Origin: Siphlonurus alternatus
Lineage: Eukaryota; Arthropoda; Insecta; Ephemeroptera; Siphlonuridae
NCBI GenBank assembly: GCA_949825025.1
Contig: OX463780.1
Coordinates: 43,442,979-43,506,978, forward strand
Length of the DNA: 64,000 nucleotides
Direction: 5' to 3'
A model generated the notes under the pieces. That model did not search any database, was not told the DNA's origin, and saw only the letters and a program-made list of their open reading frames with translations. This document shows positions 25,091 through 38,851 of this stretch, piece after piece. A program made the position numbers and the translations under genes. Each line of letters starts with the position of its first letter. The first letter of the stretch is position 1.

Positions 25091-26285
25091 AAAAATTTTA
25101 TAAAGAGACTCTTCCAACCACATATATAACTATATCTTTCTTTTTTTAAAATATAATTTTTTTAAAAAAAGGCATTGAAAAATGTCTTACATGTAGACTT
25201 AAATATTTCTTTTCGTCATCATCATAACCAAATACAAAATAACATGCTAAAAACTCATTTAAAAGAATCACCGCCGCATCAACAAGAATATTATACACAC
25301 TAAATTTCTTTACGACTCAATATAAACTTTAAATAATTATTCATTGTCATAAATAAAAAAATATGGAATTATTATAAAATAAAAATAATCTTGTCATCAT
25401 TATTCACTTTGATATAAGGATAAATTACATTGAGTTTTGTGCTGGTTGTTTTGGGGAGCCAAACTGTGAGCATTTGACGTATATGTATAGCACGCGTGCA
25501 TGTTGTAGTTGCGGGACGATGATAAGAGTGGGCCATATTATCCAACCAATCAAGACGAAAATGTGGAATTTGAAATAAATATACCCAAGATATTTTGAAG
25601 AAGTTGCTATTTGCAGTCTTATTTAGTGATTTAATTTTAAGTTATAATAATGTTCGCTTATTTTATGGTCAATATTGCATACATATCACATTCCTAAGTT
25701 TGCATAATTATTTACTTTGCAAGAAAATTTATTACTATCTATTGTGCTCTATTTCTTTTAAAACCAGTGCATGCTTGAAAATGTACAAACAAGATTTCTG
25801 TAATTGCTTTATATTATTTAATATTTTCTACAGAGGACAGAACAGGTATATGAAACGCAGCACTGTAGTGTACGACGGCACAAGATGGTATACATAACAA
25901 ATATAGGCTCACAGAATTACAACTATGGTATAGCAACAAAAGGGGGATAAACATTACACATGTTAATAATATTACTTGATTACAAATTAAAAAATACACC
26001 ACTTATAGGTGCTGTTTGCGCCAATGGAGTTCTCTTTTTTTTTTTTTTTTTAAACCGTGTCTGAATTTGATCAAGGTTTTTTCTAGCTACAAACGCCTAC
26101 AAAAAATATACAGCATAATTTTATAAAATACACTTTCCCACAGGTAAGAAAAAGCTTTGAAAAATATAATTGTTTATATATGAATTAACTTATATTATAA
26201 TTTGCTATACTATCATATTAATTAATTGATTCATTAAATTAACAAGTCAATTTATATTTAACAATTCAAATAAGCATCAATATCT
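25091..26285. other. AT-rich spacer with small balanced patch at 25430-25560
   Basis: The patch holds TAGCACGCGTGCATG and TTGCGGGACGATG. Otherwise A/T-rich with T runs near 26035. Nothing recognised. Confidence 0.5.
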
Positions 26286-26645
26286 CCAGCAGGAGAAACT
26301 ACTATCAAAATAAAAAAGATGTGCCTCTCTCCTCATGGGACTTGTATACTATTCAGGGGTACACCTTTTTTTAATCCGATAGTATCAGAACGTTGCAAGC
26401 AATTCTCAGTACTTGAGATCTATTGAATGATGCACGTTTGCACCTGGTCCTCTCGAGACGTTGAACTGTAAATTGACATTTCATTGTTATAACAAACGTG
26501 CAGCTTCAAACACGAACTTTGATTGGTTAGTACAGATATATATTCATTCTTGTTGGTGAGAGACTTAGTTTAGATGACGCAGCATTTAGATTGCATCTTG
26601 ACCTTAGCAGTTCTTCCTTATCACCATTCTGTCAATAACTCAGTC
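26286..26645. other. balanced block
   Basis: Complex sequence including GTTTGCACCTGGTCCTCTCG, CTTTGATTGGTTAG and ATGACGCAGCATTTAG. No coding support. Confidence 0.3.
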
Positions 26646-27819
26646 AAGAAAGTGGCTTTATATATTATAATATGATAACTTCATCACTCAATTGCTGAGT
26701 CATTGAATGCTTTTAACAACATCTAAAAAATTTAATACTTTGAATTTCAAATTTTTTTATTATCACCTGGTGTCATTTCCTTTTACAATAAAATTTTTTA
26801 CATTAAATTAATTTGTATTTTTTTCAAAAGGTCAAATTGTAATAATAAAATATTTAAATAGTTACCACCTTATTGTCCAGTCTTTTTTTAAAATAACCGG
26901 ATATCCTAAGATAAGATGATCAAAAAATTTTTGCTTAACACCTACAAAAGGTGTAAAAAAACACCTGGTTATATATTTGATGGTCCACTATAATAGTAAT
27001 AGTTAGAAATTGACCATAAGAGAAAATCAAACATCTGCTTTTTAGTCATATAATCAGAAAGTAATAAAAGTTTATAGCAATGATGTTTCCTTTCTCTTGA
27101 TTGATTAGCTAGATATTCATGCTTATAATAGTTGCTCGTTCTGTAGGACTTGATATTTTATTGTGTTGTTTATCAAAGTGATAAAGATAATTTTGATCAG
27201 TAAATTTTTATATCAGCCCCTATTTACATTAAATTCAACAATATAAAAGATAAATTTAGTTTACAAAGTACTTAAATGTTATATTTTATGTGCATCATAG
27301 TGCAGCTTGCAAAATATTTTATTGTTCAAATTAAAAGTGACATGGTATTAAAAAAATGTGTGAATATATATTTAAGATTTGAATCATAAAAAAATACATA
27401 AAACTGAAAAATGAAGCGTACATAAATAATTAAATTTATAGCTATAACAATAAGTTATTTCCATAGGAAATCATGAAATTTTATGCTGGAAGTCGGGAGT
27501 ATTAATATATAGCAAGAAATTTGGTTATTAATTTCTCTTCGACAAAAATCCATCTGTATATCTTTTACCCCTATTTCTTTTTTAAAAATAAATTTTCTTG
27601 ATTTTATTTTTAGATTTTAATTAATTAAAATTAATAAATAAAATTTTCAATTTAATATTGAATGTAATCTAATTAGTACAAAACAAGCAAAACCTTATCA
27701 ATTAGTATTAAGAGAACTAGACCTCACTTCATATTATAAAGATCTTTTTAAAAAACAATAATAAATAGAATGCAGCACTTTAGCTTTAACTAAAGCTTTA
27801 GCTAAGACCATTAAAAACA
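26646..27819. other. AT-rich spacer with small dyads
   Basis: ACACCTACAAAAGGTGT (26938-26954) is a 6-bp hairpin. CTTTAGCTTTAACTAAAG at 27778 begins a short nested dyad. No gene or larger element is visible. Confidence 0.5.
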
Positions 27820-28125
27820 TTTCTTAACACTGCAGCAGCAAGTATAGTTCTGTTCTAAGCCTTTTGGATGAAGCTGTCAAGCTCCGACAAAAGAAAACGT
27901 GCTTAGAGTAATAGCTCACTCCTCTTGTCTAAACTATGAGAATAATTGTGAAGAGAGAGAGAGAGAGAGAGACTGGCTCATCTCACGTCAAGCAGGAACA
28001 AAATAAAAAATATCCTCCTCCACCTCCTGCTACTTCTAAACTATATTGGTGTTGAGACAGAGTAATGGCATACCAGTCCAAGATGCGTCACCAAGTCCTA
28101 TTCATTATTAGAACTCTTTTTTACT
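27820..28125. other. balanced block with short GA tract
   Basis: (GA)10 lies at 27953-27972 inside mixed sequence (AGCCTTTTGGATGAAGCTG, then TCACGTCAAGCAGGAAC). No open frame of note. Confidence 0.35.
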
Positions 28126-29770
28126 CTTACAAAATATCGCTTGAAACCTCATATAACCTCCCCTCCTTTTTTTTAACTTACTAAATAATTGTTTTGTTTA
28201 GTGTGTGTAAAATAAATAAAAAAAAGGTTATATATATTTATTTACTTTTTCTTTGTTATAAATTATATGATATCTAAATTTCTACTTTAATTTAACAAAA
28301 ATTCTAATTTTAAATTTTAATTGTTCATGATCTTGTACCTCAAATTGCAAGTTATTATATTTTCTGGATATTCCTGCTGTATTTTTATTGCAAACAAGAA
28401 AAAATCCACATAAAGAATGTGAAAATGCATGGAGGCAAAAAATGCAGAATACAATTAATTAATTAACATTAATTCCCGATTAATTAAGTACAACATAATT
28501 CAAGCTGATATTGTTTGGGATTCAGGAGATTGTTGGTTCGGCCTGAACATAACAACATTCAAAACTATTTTTGATTATGGACAGAAATTTTGCATTTGTC
28601 CTAGAAATCAGAAATAATTTTAATATAATATAGCATTCGTCTTGCAAATATTAAAATTATTATACAATGAAACAAGCAGGAATTTTTCACTTTTACCATA
28701 AAATATTATGGTAAATTTTAGAATAAAAAGTTGTTGAAGGTTTTGGAAATTTCCATTAGTGAATAAAATTAAGCAATGTATATTTAAAGATTTTAATTTT
28801 TATTATACCTGAAAAAAATCCTCTAATACGTATATAATTTCATATAATCTAAACGTCAACATTATTTTCTTATCATTTTTATCTTTAAAAAAAATGACGT
28901 CAAAATAAATTTAGATAAATGATTATAGAACATTATTTGTTTTAAGTCTTAATTATTATATACCATATCATTTTCATTTTAACTCTTCCCTTATATCATA
29001 TTCTAATTAATACCTTTTTTAAAAAAAAAGGTTACGCCCCCTCTCGTGTTTAAAGCACCACCTCGTGTTGGTGATAACATATTGCAGAGAAAGCTACTCA
29101 TCATTTCCTTAATTTACTATTCTACTTGTTGCTAAAAACCAACCTCTTCATATATAATAAAATATTGTATCTTAATAATTATTTGTCACTAATTACCATT
29201 AACTTTCACACTATTAAAATACATAAATTAAATTTTATATTATACATTGCATCTAAACATGTTACCAATTTTAAACTCAGTTTTATAATACAAGAGAGAA
29301 CAAAATACTTGTAAGTTTTAGTTAGCAACTTACTTGCACGCTTGGTACTTGATTTAAGATTTTCAATTAAAGTTCCCTAAGGGTGTGAAGGGTGGGAGAA
29401 TTTGCAGAGGTAACAGCCGGCATAGCAATTGCTCACACGAGCCCTAGGAACACGTCTTGATCTTGAAGTTAAGAGAAAGTCTCTCTAGCTAATTAAAAAT
29501 TAAATTCATTACGTGAGTATACCAGTAGCTGTTTTGTAACTATTTCGTCTTTTCAATAATAAGTTTAATAATAATAAATTTAATAATAAGTTAAAAACTG
29601 TATCATGTAGAATATATGTATGTATGATGAAGACAAGCATCTAGAATAAGAAATTTTGAAATATAGAAACTTCATAATAATATTCATTAAATTTGTAAAA
29701 ATAAAAATTATTATTTATATTTATCTTCACATATTATATTAGGAAAAAAAATAAAATATTGTAAGTTATT
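28126..29770. other. AT-rich spacer
   Basis: TTTACCATAA and TTATGGTAAA near 28692-28716 form a short near-palindrome. TGACGTCA lies at 28895-28902. Patches at 29035-29065 and 29370-29470 are mildly balanced. No gene. Confidence 0.5.
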
Positions 29771-29916
29771 ATAAGGGGCATTCACAAAGCCCTAAGGCCA
29801 CATTTAGGGCTTGATAATTTAAAGCCCGATTTTAGGCATGCTTTTTAGACCCAAAATTTCTGGTCTTAATTATTGAGCCCTAAATGTGGCCTTAAGACTT
29901 TGTGAATGCCCCTTAT
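29771..29916. mobile_element. 146-bp foldback element
   Basis: ATAAGGGGCATTCACAAAG at the left end is repeated in complement at the right end (CTTTGTGAATGCCCCTTAT). The complement continues inward through AAGGCCACATTTAGGGCT with few mismatches, then a degenerate stretch to a loop near the centre. No coding capacity. The terminus GGGGCATTCACAAAG does not match a family I can name; target duplication is unclear because the flanks are TTATT/TATAT. Confidence 0.85.
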
Positions 29917-30120
29917 TATATTTTTAATTAAAATAAATATATTTCTAAATTGAAACTTGTAAGCAATAATTCACCACTATGATGTGCTTCTAAATTGTGT
30001 TTTTAAAGAAATTTGCAAATATAAAACATACCATAAAATTATAATTTGAAAATTTAAAAAGAGTCGATATAAATGTATAGTTTTTTTTTTTTTTTTTCAC
30101 CTCAACATAAAAGTTTGTGA
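29917..30120. other. AT-rich spacer
   Basis: Ends in a T run near 30081-30097; nothing recognised. Confidence 0.55.
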
Positions 30121-30410
30121 GAACCCTTTTAGATGCATTGAGTGCACTCTGAAGTACTCTTATTTACCTGTAAAAACTCGACAGGTAAATAAATGTGAAA
30201 GTATACGAGAGCACATTGTGACATTGTGTGCCACCTGAGACTTCGCTCCGGTCATCTCCCAGCACACCAAGTGCCGTTTTATTGGACCATAAATCTCCCC
30301 GCGACCTGTGTGCTCCGCTGGTGTCAGGTATGTTTGCATGCAGAGTACCTTTTCCAACTCGTCTGACCCAATCTTTTCCCAGACAACGACGAATTGTGAT
30401 GAATCACCAA
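30121..30410. other. balanced block with perfect 10-bp dyad
   Basis: ATTTACCTGT (30162-30171) and ACAGGTAAAT (30181-30190) are perfect complements around 9 bases; each half includes the E-box-like ACCTGT. Further on come CATCTCCCAGCACACC and TTGGACCATAAATCTCCCC (CCATAAA, caudal/Abd-B-type). Frames on both strands are not family-like. Confidence 0.4.
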
Positions 30411-31770
30411 CAGATAAATCTGTATTGTGAAAAAGAGAATGTCATATATAAAAATGGTAATATTATAGGATATTTCGTTTTTTGAATGTTGTAAGAAACT
30501 ATAAATATTAATAACAATTTATTGAGAAATATCTATCGTATACGAAATAATTAAATTTAATAATTTGGAGTTACAGCATTGCAAGACAGTACCTTAATTA
30601 AAATTTCAAAATTATCCAGTTTTGTTGACGTGCTGGGAGCTTAAAAACAAAAAGTCTAAATTTCGGCTAATTTCCTATACATTTGAGGTTTTTGATTCAT
30701 ATTTAATTAATTGACAGTTAATAAACAGGTGTGTCATTATAAAAGAGATTATAATTCTTAAAAGGTACTTAGCAATGCAACTAAAAAAATCTTATTATTA
30801 TTTTTATTTTTTTTGAAAATATATTAATTGTACATATTCTGAAATCTACTTGAATTTATAAATTAACCACGAAGAAAAAATTCGTTGATAAAATACAACT
30901 ATTCTATTACCGAGAGACATGTTAGATCTAAAAGAATGTATGAAAATGGAATAAAAAATCTGAACACAATTAAATTAAAAATTAATTGTAATAAAAAAAA
31001 AAAAGAGATTCTGAAATCTTTTTGATAAAATTGTGTAGTATTGAATGACAACGTAACTGAATATCCTGGCTGTTGCTGGAGCTCACGTAAATCTTGTGGC
31101 CCACACACCTGCTCTCTGAGGCTGCAACACAAAAGCTAACGGGACACTCTCTTAGATAGTTTATTGGACGTTTCCAAACACAACAACCCTTGGAATTAAA
31201 TCCACCGTCACCGCGTGTCTTTTTTTACGGTGAGAAGAATATTTTGTGTTACACACATAGAATGTAATTGAACTTGTTTTTTTATTATATAGCTAAAGAA
31301 TATAATAGCTTTTACCTGCAAAAAAACTTTCATAAATCTCAACAATAAAAAAATTATAATTTTCTAAATTTTCATTTTAAAAAGCTTACAAAATGTATAA
31401 AAACCAGTTAAAAATATTACATGGTACGGAAGAATGAATATTTTCTTCATTTTTTTTAAAGTACAATTTAAAAAACAAAACAAAAAATAAAGTTTTATAA
31501 AGTTTTTATTAAAGTGTATTGTTAGTGTCAAATTATTTAAAAATTATAATTAAAATTTTAAGAAAAAATAAACCCTTTTTTTTTGTTCTTTAAATTATTT
31601 TATTTTTGTAATATGAGAAAGTTATTATGTAAATTTTGATATGCATAAAGTACTGTATATATATATGTACACATTCTTACATTTTACTTTATAAAAGATA
31701 TGAAGAAACTTAAAATTATCTTTTCATGAATTTAAAAGCAAAAATAAAATAAATGAGATCTTGCTGGTGT
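30411..31770. other. AT-rich spacer with balanced patch at 31050-31230
   Basis: The patch holds GGCTGTTGCTGGAGCTCACG and a CACCGT...ACGGTG dyad near 31203-31232. The rest is A/T-rich. Confidence 0.45.
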
Positions 31771-31968
31771 GTAAAGTCTCATCTGCTTTCATATTAACAA
31801 GAAGATTGGCGAGAAAATAGTGAGAAGAACGCTCCCTCGTCGCTGGAGTTCCGTGCATTCCTGCACAGTCAGACGGTTCTGATATGCGAGAGATTGCGAG
31901 TATATGAGAAAGAGACACCCTCTCAAAGAATAAGAAACAAGCAGAAATTCAAAAGACGAAGAAGAAAA

Positions 31969-31972
<4 letters not shown>
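31771..31972. other. balanced block before GA tract
   Basis: Mixed sequence including CCTCGTCGCTGGAGTTCCG. Short antisense frame of no family. Confidence 0.3.

Positions 31973-32021
<49 letters not shown>
31973..32021 (+). repeat. (GA)24 microsatellite
   Basis: A perfect GA array of 49 bp. It produces an Arg-Glu string in one frame, which is not evidence of a gene. Confidence 0.97.
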
Positions 32022-32024
<3 letters not shown>

Positions 32025-32260
32025 GATGGAATTCATTAAAGCCCTGTCTAAAGAATACGCGCTAGAAAAGATTTCGTGTTGAAATTAAGCCAAGAAGACG
32101 CAGCAGCGAGAAAATAGAAATTAAATCCCCTGTCAGCTAAAGTAACGTATATAACCTTCTGCTGCTTGCTCCCTGCTAGGCGGGGCGCGGACGGCGTGTA
32201 GCGCGGTGTGCTGCGTGCCCGTCCCGGCGTTCTTTGCTCGCCTTCCAGACAAAAAAAAAT
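32022..32260. other. balanced block with GC-rich end
   Basis: 32171-32250 is strongly GC-rich (GCTAGGCGGGGCGCGGACGG, then GTGCCCGTCCCGGCGTTC), with several CpGs. It could be a small CpG-rich regulatory element; no ATG frame stands out. Confidence 0.35.
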
Positions 32261-33850
32261 ATTATTAAGGGAGGAAAAAAAAAATAGTAAAAATGATGAG
32301 CATATCATAATACATACTATATTACAGAAGAGACGTAATTTAGAATATAAAACAATATTACATTTTTATTTTATTTTGTTTATACAGTTTGTTTTTCTCA
32401 TTTGTATATTCATAATAATAAAGGTATTTTAATAGAAATGAAAATTTTATGAGTAAATTTAACAAAAATAATATTAATCCTTTCAATTTAATTAAGAATT
32501 TTAAACAAAACATTCTGTAAATTTTGTCAGTAAAAATTAATAAATTCAAGTAACTTATTTTTTTTTTCTTTATTTTGTGTACATAACAATTTTAAGGAAA
32601 ATAAAATTTTAAATGAGCCCACAAACGATGATCATTACCATAAATTGTATGCTTTTAAACTGCCTTAAAGGCACATTGTACGAGTGATTAAGCGTTGCTA
32701 CAGCGTAGAATATAGATCACCATCATATATACCCGCGTGTTGCAGTTAAGAGAGGGATGACTCCACAGCTGATTATCGTGAACATAACTTTTAGACTCGC
32801 AACATTTCTTAGCTAAAATTTAACACTTCTTACCTTTAACCTGAAGATACATATATTTTTTTTTACCCCTCTACAACCCCCTTAATAGAAAATACTACTT
32901 ATTTAAAAATATATGCGTATACTCTCGTCATTTTCTTAACATACCACCTGATACTACAGTAGGGAAAGAAAATGTATTGCATGGTTATTTTAGTCTGTCT
33001 TATAACTAGAATGAAACATGTCCTTAGGGGATACTTGAGGTAACATATGCTATGAGATAGTAGAATTAGATGTCACATGAAACACCTCTCATGGCACCTG
33101 AAAAACCTCTGGCACTTCATTTGTTTTCTAGACATCAGATCCCTGTTCTCTCTCTCTCTCTTCAAAGAAAGAGAAGCATTTTGTACTACTACACATATCA
33201 TGAGTTGCTTGACTTTTGCTAGCCCTCGGATTAAGTTCCAACAATTTGTGAGAACAAAGCTAATCTATTTATATTGTTTTATTTTTCTTCAAAAATAATA
33301 TTGTTTGCTTATTTTTAAATTAATGACATAAACACATTAGACAAATTATGTTATTATTTTAAAATTCTATTTAACAAAATGTTTAATTTTTAATAAACTG
33401 GTTCTTAAGTTTTTTGATACTTAAAAAGACAACTTAAAATATATTAGTTTTTAAGATATATTATATACAAATGTTGTAATTTTATTTCCATGCATAATTA
33501 AAGTATCCATAAACATGATTTACAATAAAATATTTAATATTTAGTTTAAAAAAACAAGAATGTGTTATCTTCCAAAGTTTTAATTTAGGGTGTATATAAT
33601 ATATACTGTATTATTTTTCAATTGTACCACATGAAATATTAACATAAGAATGATGCCATCTTAGAAAAAACTACATGTGTAAACATAAAATTTGTTGCGG
33701 TAATAAAGAGTAATTTATAAGTATAAGGATCACATCTACAAAAAAAAAAAATCAGTCCATCTTCATCTGTTGCTGCCATGCGTCTGTCGCTTGCTTTTGG
33801 CATGATCCTGAGTTCGAAGGGTTGCAGACATTACAGGGTCTGAAACGATC
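32261..33850. other. AT-rich spacer with balanced patches at 32680-32830 and 33055-33250
   Basis: The patches contain GAGTGATTAAGCGTTGC and CTCTCATGGCACCTG; (CT)9 lies near 33145. The remainder is A/T-rich without a recognised feature. Confidence 0.45.
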
Positions 33851-33987
33851 TAGCATAATATACAAATAGATTAGATTGCTGGAGAATTAAATGTAGCATA
33901 TTATGATACAAATAGATTAGATTGCTGGAGAATTAAATGTAGCATATTATGATACAAATAGATTAGATTGCTGGAGAATTAAATGTA
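33851..33987 (+). repeat. 46-bp tandem repeat, nearly three copies
   Basis: TACAAATAGATTAGATTGCT begins copies at 33861, 33907 and 33953, a period of exactly 46 bp. The copies are identical except at the array ends, so the duplication is recent or homogenised. It is a minisatellite and not a CRISPR-like array, since no spacers separate the units. Confidence 0.95.
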
Positions 33988-34299
33988 TCTCTACCATGTA
34001 GTTTATTAATTGTAACTGATATTTTAAAAAAATTGACTTCATGTATATAACAGGCTTATTAAAATTCATTTCAAAAGCTTGCAATGTCAAGTCCGTAAAA
34101 TGTACTGTATTTTGTTCTTATTATAATTATTATCAATATTAGAATAAAATTTACTTACAAGTTAGACATAAAATTCCTGTATAATTAACTTAAGTATTTT
34201 AAAATTAAATTCTTTATATTTTTAATCTTACTTAAAATTATATAACAGAATAAAAAGATGTGAATTACATATACAGTACTTGTATGTAAAAGTGGATGA
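33988..34299. other. AT-rich spacer
   Basis: Nothing recognised. Confidence 0.55.
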
Positions 34300-34565
34300 A
34301 ATAATCTGAGTAGTACATGGTCATGCGACACTTTGCAAGGTGTTATTCTGGGACAATGGGTCTTCATATTCGAGTGTTCAGACCAAGATTTATGGTCAGG
34401 TTTTGCGTGGGTGCTCTCTTTCTTGCATGTCTCCGCGGCAGCTCCCACGCGAGTGACCTCTGAATCCGCCCTGGACGAGAGAAAATAATGTCTATTAGCT
34501 TTATGGGCCGTCACAGGTCTGCACGAAATTGGCAGTTACACGCCCTAACTTGATGTAGTGTGAAG
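34300..34565. other. balanced block
   Basis: Contains CTCCGCGGCAGCTCCCACGC and GATTTATGGTCAGG. A minus-strand frame is open for about 115 codons across it but starts at GTG and trails into A/T-rich sequence, so I do not call a gene. Confidence 0.3.
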
Positions 34566-36629
34566 GCTAATGGTATTAGGACTTATAATTGATTGAAAGT
34601 GAATCTTGAAATTAAATTTGCAATAATGAAAATTTAATATTTAGAGCTTTTTTTAACGTGATGTTTGTTGATTTTTGTTGACTGTAGTTTTTCGACGAAT
34701 ATTTCTAATTAAAATGCACAATATTTTAATAAATTTTTTTAGTGAAATCACAACCAACAATAAAAAATAACGCAGTTAGAATAACTCATCATATCATGCA
34801 CCTTTTACAGTATTCGCGTTCTGAGAGCACACAATTATCTAAAACTCTGCAATAGAGACATGGTGGTTTTGGTTGATGCTAAAGTAACTAACTAATAGTA
34901 ATGGTTAATAGTTTTGGTAGGTGTACCTATATACTCAAAATTACAAATCTGCATCTCTTTGTTAGTTAAATCAGTATTTCTATACGTCCCAACTGTCTGT
35001 ATAATATGACAATTCTAATTATAGCCTCTCCATAGTTTGGTTTATGTCATGATGCAATGTTATGAAATATTTGTCCGTGGAAATGTGGTTATTGTATTGA
35101 GAAATATTACCAATTTTGTAACATACCGGAAATTATAGTCATACAAAGGAAATGTTGAAAGAAGTCAAAAAGTATTTATAGTAGAAAAATGTGATAGTGA
35201 TATTGTGTTTTGCAAATTATTTCTTACAATGTTAAAATTATTCAGGAATTAATTTTCATACTAGTATCGTTACGTACACCTTTTTGTGTGTAAACTATTA
35301 TCCAAAATGTTTACATATTGTTTTGCTTCTTTTTTTTTTTTAAAGAAGATAGAAACAAGAGTACCGGAACTTGAGGTATATTATAAGCTTCGTGTGAAAC
35401 TTAACTCTCTTGTTATATATAGTGAGAGACTTTTTTAAGAATGCACCAGTATATATATTTTATAATTCATCTTGCAGCACGGTAGCACTGCATGGAGCGT
35501 GTGTCGTGTATTCCCAGGGCTTAGCGAGCGTCTCGTGGCTGTAAATTTTCACGACACCGAGGCTTTATCACCTCCCAACTTCCCTCCCTCACTCCTCTGT
35601 GTACACTTTACTCATCGATATTATATATGCGAGCACAATTTCGTAATAATACATTTTTTTTTAAATGTCATGATAGCCGGAAAAAGGTATATAGGTATTT
35701 ATATAATTTAATTGAAATTAAAACGTGTGTACTTTGGTTAATAAAATAATTTTGATACTTTTTATGTCTGTTAATATTTTATAATCAACATTATTTCTAA
35801 CAAATATAGTTCAAAACTGCATGCTATCCTAACATTTTAATATATTTCCAATAATAGAATTATATTTTTTTCGCTAATAAACAAGTCGTCTCGAAAATTG
35901 CAGACGCTTATTGCAGTAAAACTATAACATTTATAATAATATACTCTTATGTTGTTTTTATGCAATGTGCATTTAAACTGAAAATAACTTTATATTTGTT
36001 ATTTTTTACCCTGACATCAGTCAGAAAGAGTGTGAAATTTCTGAGGAAGAGTAAAAGTCACATTAAAAAGCTTCATTTATATTATAGTAAATTATAATTA
36101 AAGCTAACATGACATTAAAAATTGTAAATGGAATTTTCTGTACTTAAAAGAAAAAATTGTTAAATGCATAATTTACATTAAATATAAAGTGTCTACATTA
36201 ATAAATTATAATAAATTAAACTACATAATTTTAAACCTTTCTCTCTTTGAATAATTTACCTCCTCTTTTAAATTTGAATCTTTGATTAAATTTTGACGTT
36301 ACCCGCATATCCTTTTTAATAAAATTAAATATAAAAGAAATGCCTTTTAATTTTTTACTATTATGAAGCAAGATCCTTTCTTTAATTTCTTTTTTTGAAC
36401 TATACAGCTTAATGAAGAATGATTTATAGTTAAAATATTTTCTAAACTTTTTTTTTTAATATGTCGTGTTTTCTATGTTTAGGATGTATAAGTAATAAAT
36501 CAAAAAAACAGGGTGTCACATATACGATACAGCTTTATGATGTTTGGTATTATAATAATATTATAAGTATTGTTTGAGACTTAATATCATTCATGTGTAC
36601 GGTAGATTTGCAAGATTGTGATACAACTA
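34566..36629. other. AT-rich spacer with balanced block at 35390-35640
   Basis: The balanced part includes GCACTGCATGGAGCGTGTGT and AGCGAGCGTCTCGTGG. Elsewhere A/T-rich sequence with no recognised element. Confidence 0.45.
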
Positions 36630-36838
36630 TAAAGGTAGATTTACATGAGCGATTTTGTAGAGTGATGTTCCCCGAAATTTTGCGCATTTCATGTAAAATT
36701 CTTTAGTACAAATCTCTCTTTACACTGTAATTTCACTGTCGTAGCATGATGAATTTATGTGTAATTTTTTTTGAATTTCATAGAAAGTAAGCCAAAATCG
36801 GTTTTCGTTAAATCACACTCACATGTAAATAAGCCTTA
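36630..36838. mobile_element. 209-bp inverted-repeat element, family D copy 1
   Basis: TAAAGGTAGATTTACATGAG at the left end matches the complement of the right end, CTCACATGTAAATAAGCCTTA, with a few differences. The interior has mild further complementarity (CGATTTT/AAAATCG). TA or TAA flanks would fit a Tc1/mariner-type or Harbinger-type MITE. A related end occurs at 41099-41120. Confidence 0.65.
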
Positions 36839-38851
36839 AGAGGCAAACACTTATTTTTTTTACTTTATATATCGTGTCTTAAAAACAATGAACATAGCTC
36901 TAACGTTTGGCGTCGTCCGGTCTCTCGGCTGTTGTACTGTACAGAGTAAAGATCAAAATGATAACAATATGATAAGCAAAGAATAATGACTCGTAGAAAA
37001 AATTCTTTTAATTTTTGTTTGCATGTATAAATTGTTTAGAGAAAAAAAATTAATGTGATGGTCAAAGTAGCAAAATGGCGTTACTATCATTATTTAAATA
37101 AATAAAAAATAGAATGAAGGCATATTATATAATTATAATAAAAGCAATACCGTGTTTGAGCTTTATACTCGTGGGAAGAGAGCATGAATAATACACCATC
37201 AGAATATACATCAATGAGCTCCAACCTTTGGACAATCCTGCAGCTATTTCGGGGCAAGGGTTGGGGTTGGTAATAATTCCCATTATTTCGGACCTTCTCA
37301 CCCCCTTCTTCCCTCTTCCATCGTACTTTCATCGATATTTTGATGCAATTAAATAAAAAATAAAATCCATGAGAATCTTTAATGTGATATACTTTAATTA
37401 ATTTGAAAACCTGATGAAGCCAGGAAGGTGGTATGTTTTTTTAGTAACTGAATTATTTTATTATTATAGATTTAGATGAAGACACGTGTGTTGATTTTTT
37501 TTTATTTTCATTATTTGGTCTAACTTTTGTGATTTTTAATTATAACTAATAAAAAATATAATAAATACAAGATTCTATTTATACATAATCAAAGAGAGGC
37601 AAAAAAAAGTTTGCTAAATTGCCAAACTTCATTGAATTTTTCTTGATTAAGATTGCTATACAGCTATATATAAAAAATTACGACAAAGGAAGAAAAAAAC
37701 TTAGTTTTATTTATTTATTTTTTTTTTCACTTTCACCGTAACGTGGTAAAAAGATTTACACTAAAATAAATAATTTTAAATTGGTGTCGTGACTTTTTTT
37801 TTTCTTATATTAAGTGTTAAGCTTTTTACTTGGAATGAAGCCCAAATCTGTTTTATATAAAATTCTTTTATTTAATTTTTTTTTGTTGAAACTTTTCTTA
37901 AACGTATGTAGTTAAGGATAATGTATATATACTCTGGTGTGAAGAGAATGCATCATTGTGGGGAATTAGACTGTATTGAAAAGCTAAGGGGAGTTTATTA
38001 TATAGACCCGCATTATTACATGCAGCATTGTCGGTGCCGTGGAGATTGTTGGTGAGGGGGGTGGGGGAAGCTGCTGCCCCCCCTCGGTGGGAAGATTAAC
38101 ATTAGTGACCCGTGCGTGATTACATGCTCTCTCTTATGGACCGCAAAAGCTTTGTGCCAAGATGCTGCTGCAATACATCTTGAACTTTAATACCTTCAAA
38201 CCTTTCTCTCCATCTTCTTATTCTTCGTCCATAGGATTTAATATTTTGATTGCTTTATGTAAGATTTATTCAAAATTTTAATCCCTTTTAATGTAAAATT
38301 ATGGGATGTAGATGTATTATTACATATCACTATATAGTAAAATTTTATACTGTATATAGTAATACTTGAATACAAATAATTATAAAAAGAAAATTATAAA
38401 TTATATACATTTTAAAAAAAAAAAAAAGATTTGACATACGTGGTTTAGTAGTTATATGTATTTTGTAGTTGTTAAATTTACATAATTAACTATGTAAAAA
38501 TATCAGAAGTAATATTTTTATTTTAGTATGTGTATGTGTCAGTATGTGTGTAAAAATCATCATAGAAATGTCGTTAACCTAAATCGTTAAAATGCCAAAC
38601 ACACAAGCATACAAACGTAAATGTCACTTACGTGTTAAAATAATTAAATGGGCGCGAATAAAGAACCTCAAGTATTTCAAAATTATTTTTGTTGAAAAAT
38701 GTATTCAACTTCATTTAGATTATTTAAACAAAAACATGACAATTTTTACGTCAAGGTTTCTACGTTATAAAGAAAATTAACTGAGGTGGTAGAAGAACAA
38801 TCCACAACACCTCTGCACCATTTTATATTTTTATTGTAATTATAGTGATGA
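36839..38851. other. AT-rich spacer with balanced block at 37920-38220
   Basis: The block holds GACCCGCATTATTACATGC, GGTGAGGGGGGTGGGGGAAG and CGTGCGTGATTACATGC. The word ATTACATGC is repeated at 38014 and 38118. A smaller mixed patch lies at 37190-37330. No gene. Confidence 0.45.

Noticed and set aside
33851..33987. 46-bp repeat as a CRISPR-like array
   Set aside because: Units are contiguous with no spacers, and the DNA is eukaryotic in character.
34185..34514. 109-codon minus-strand frame across a balanced block
   Set aside because: Begins at GTG, lacks family features, and its C-terminal third is A/T-driven Ile/Lys/Tyr sequence.
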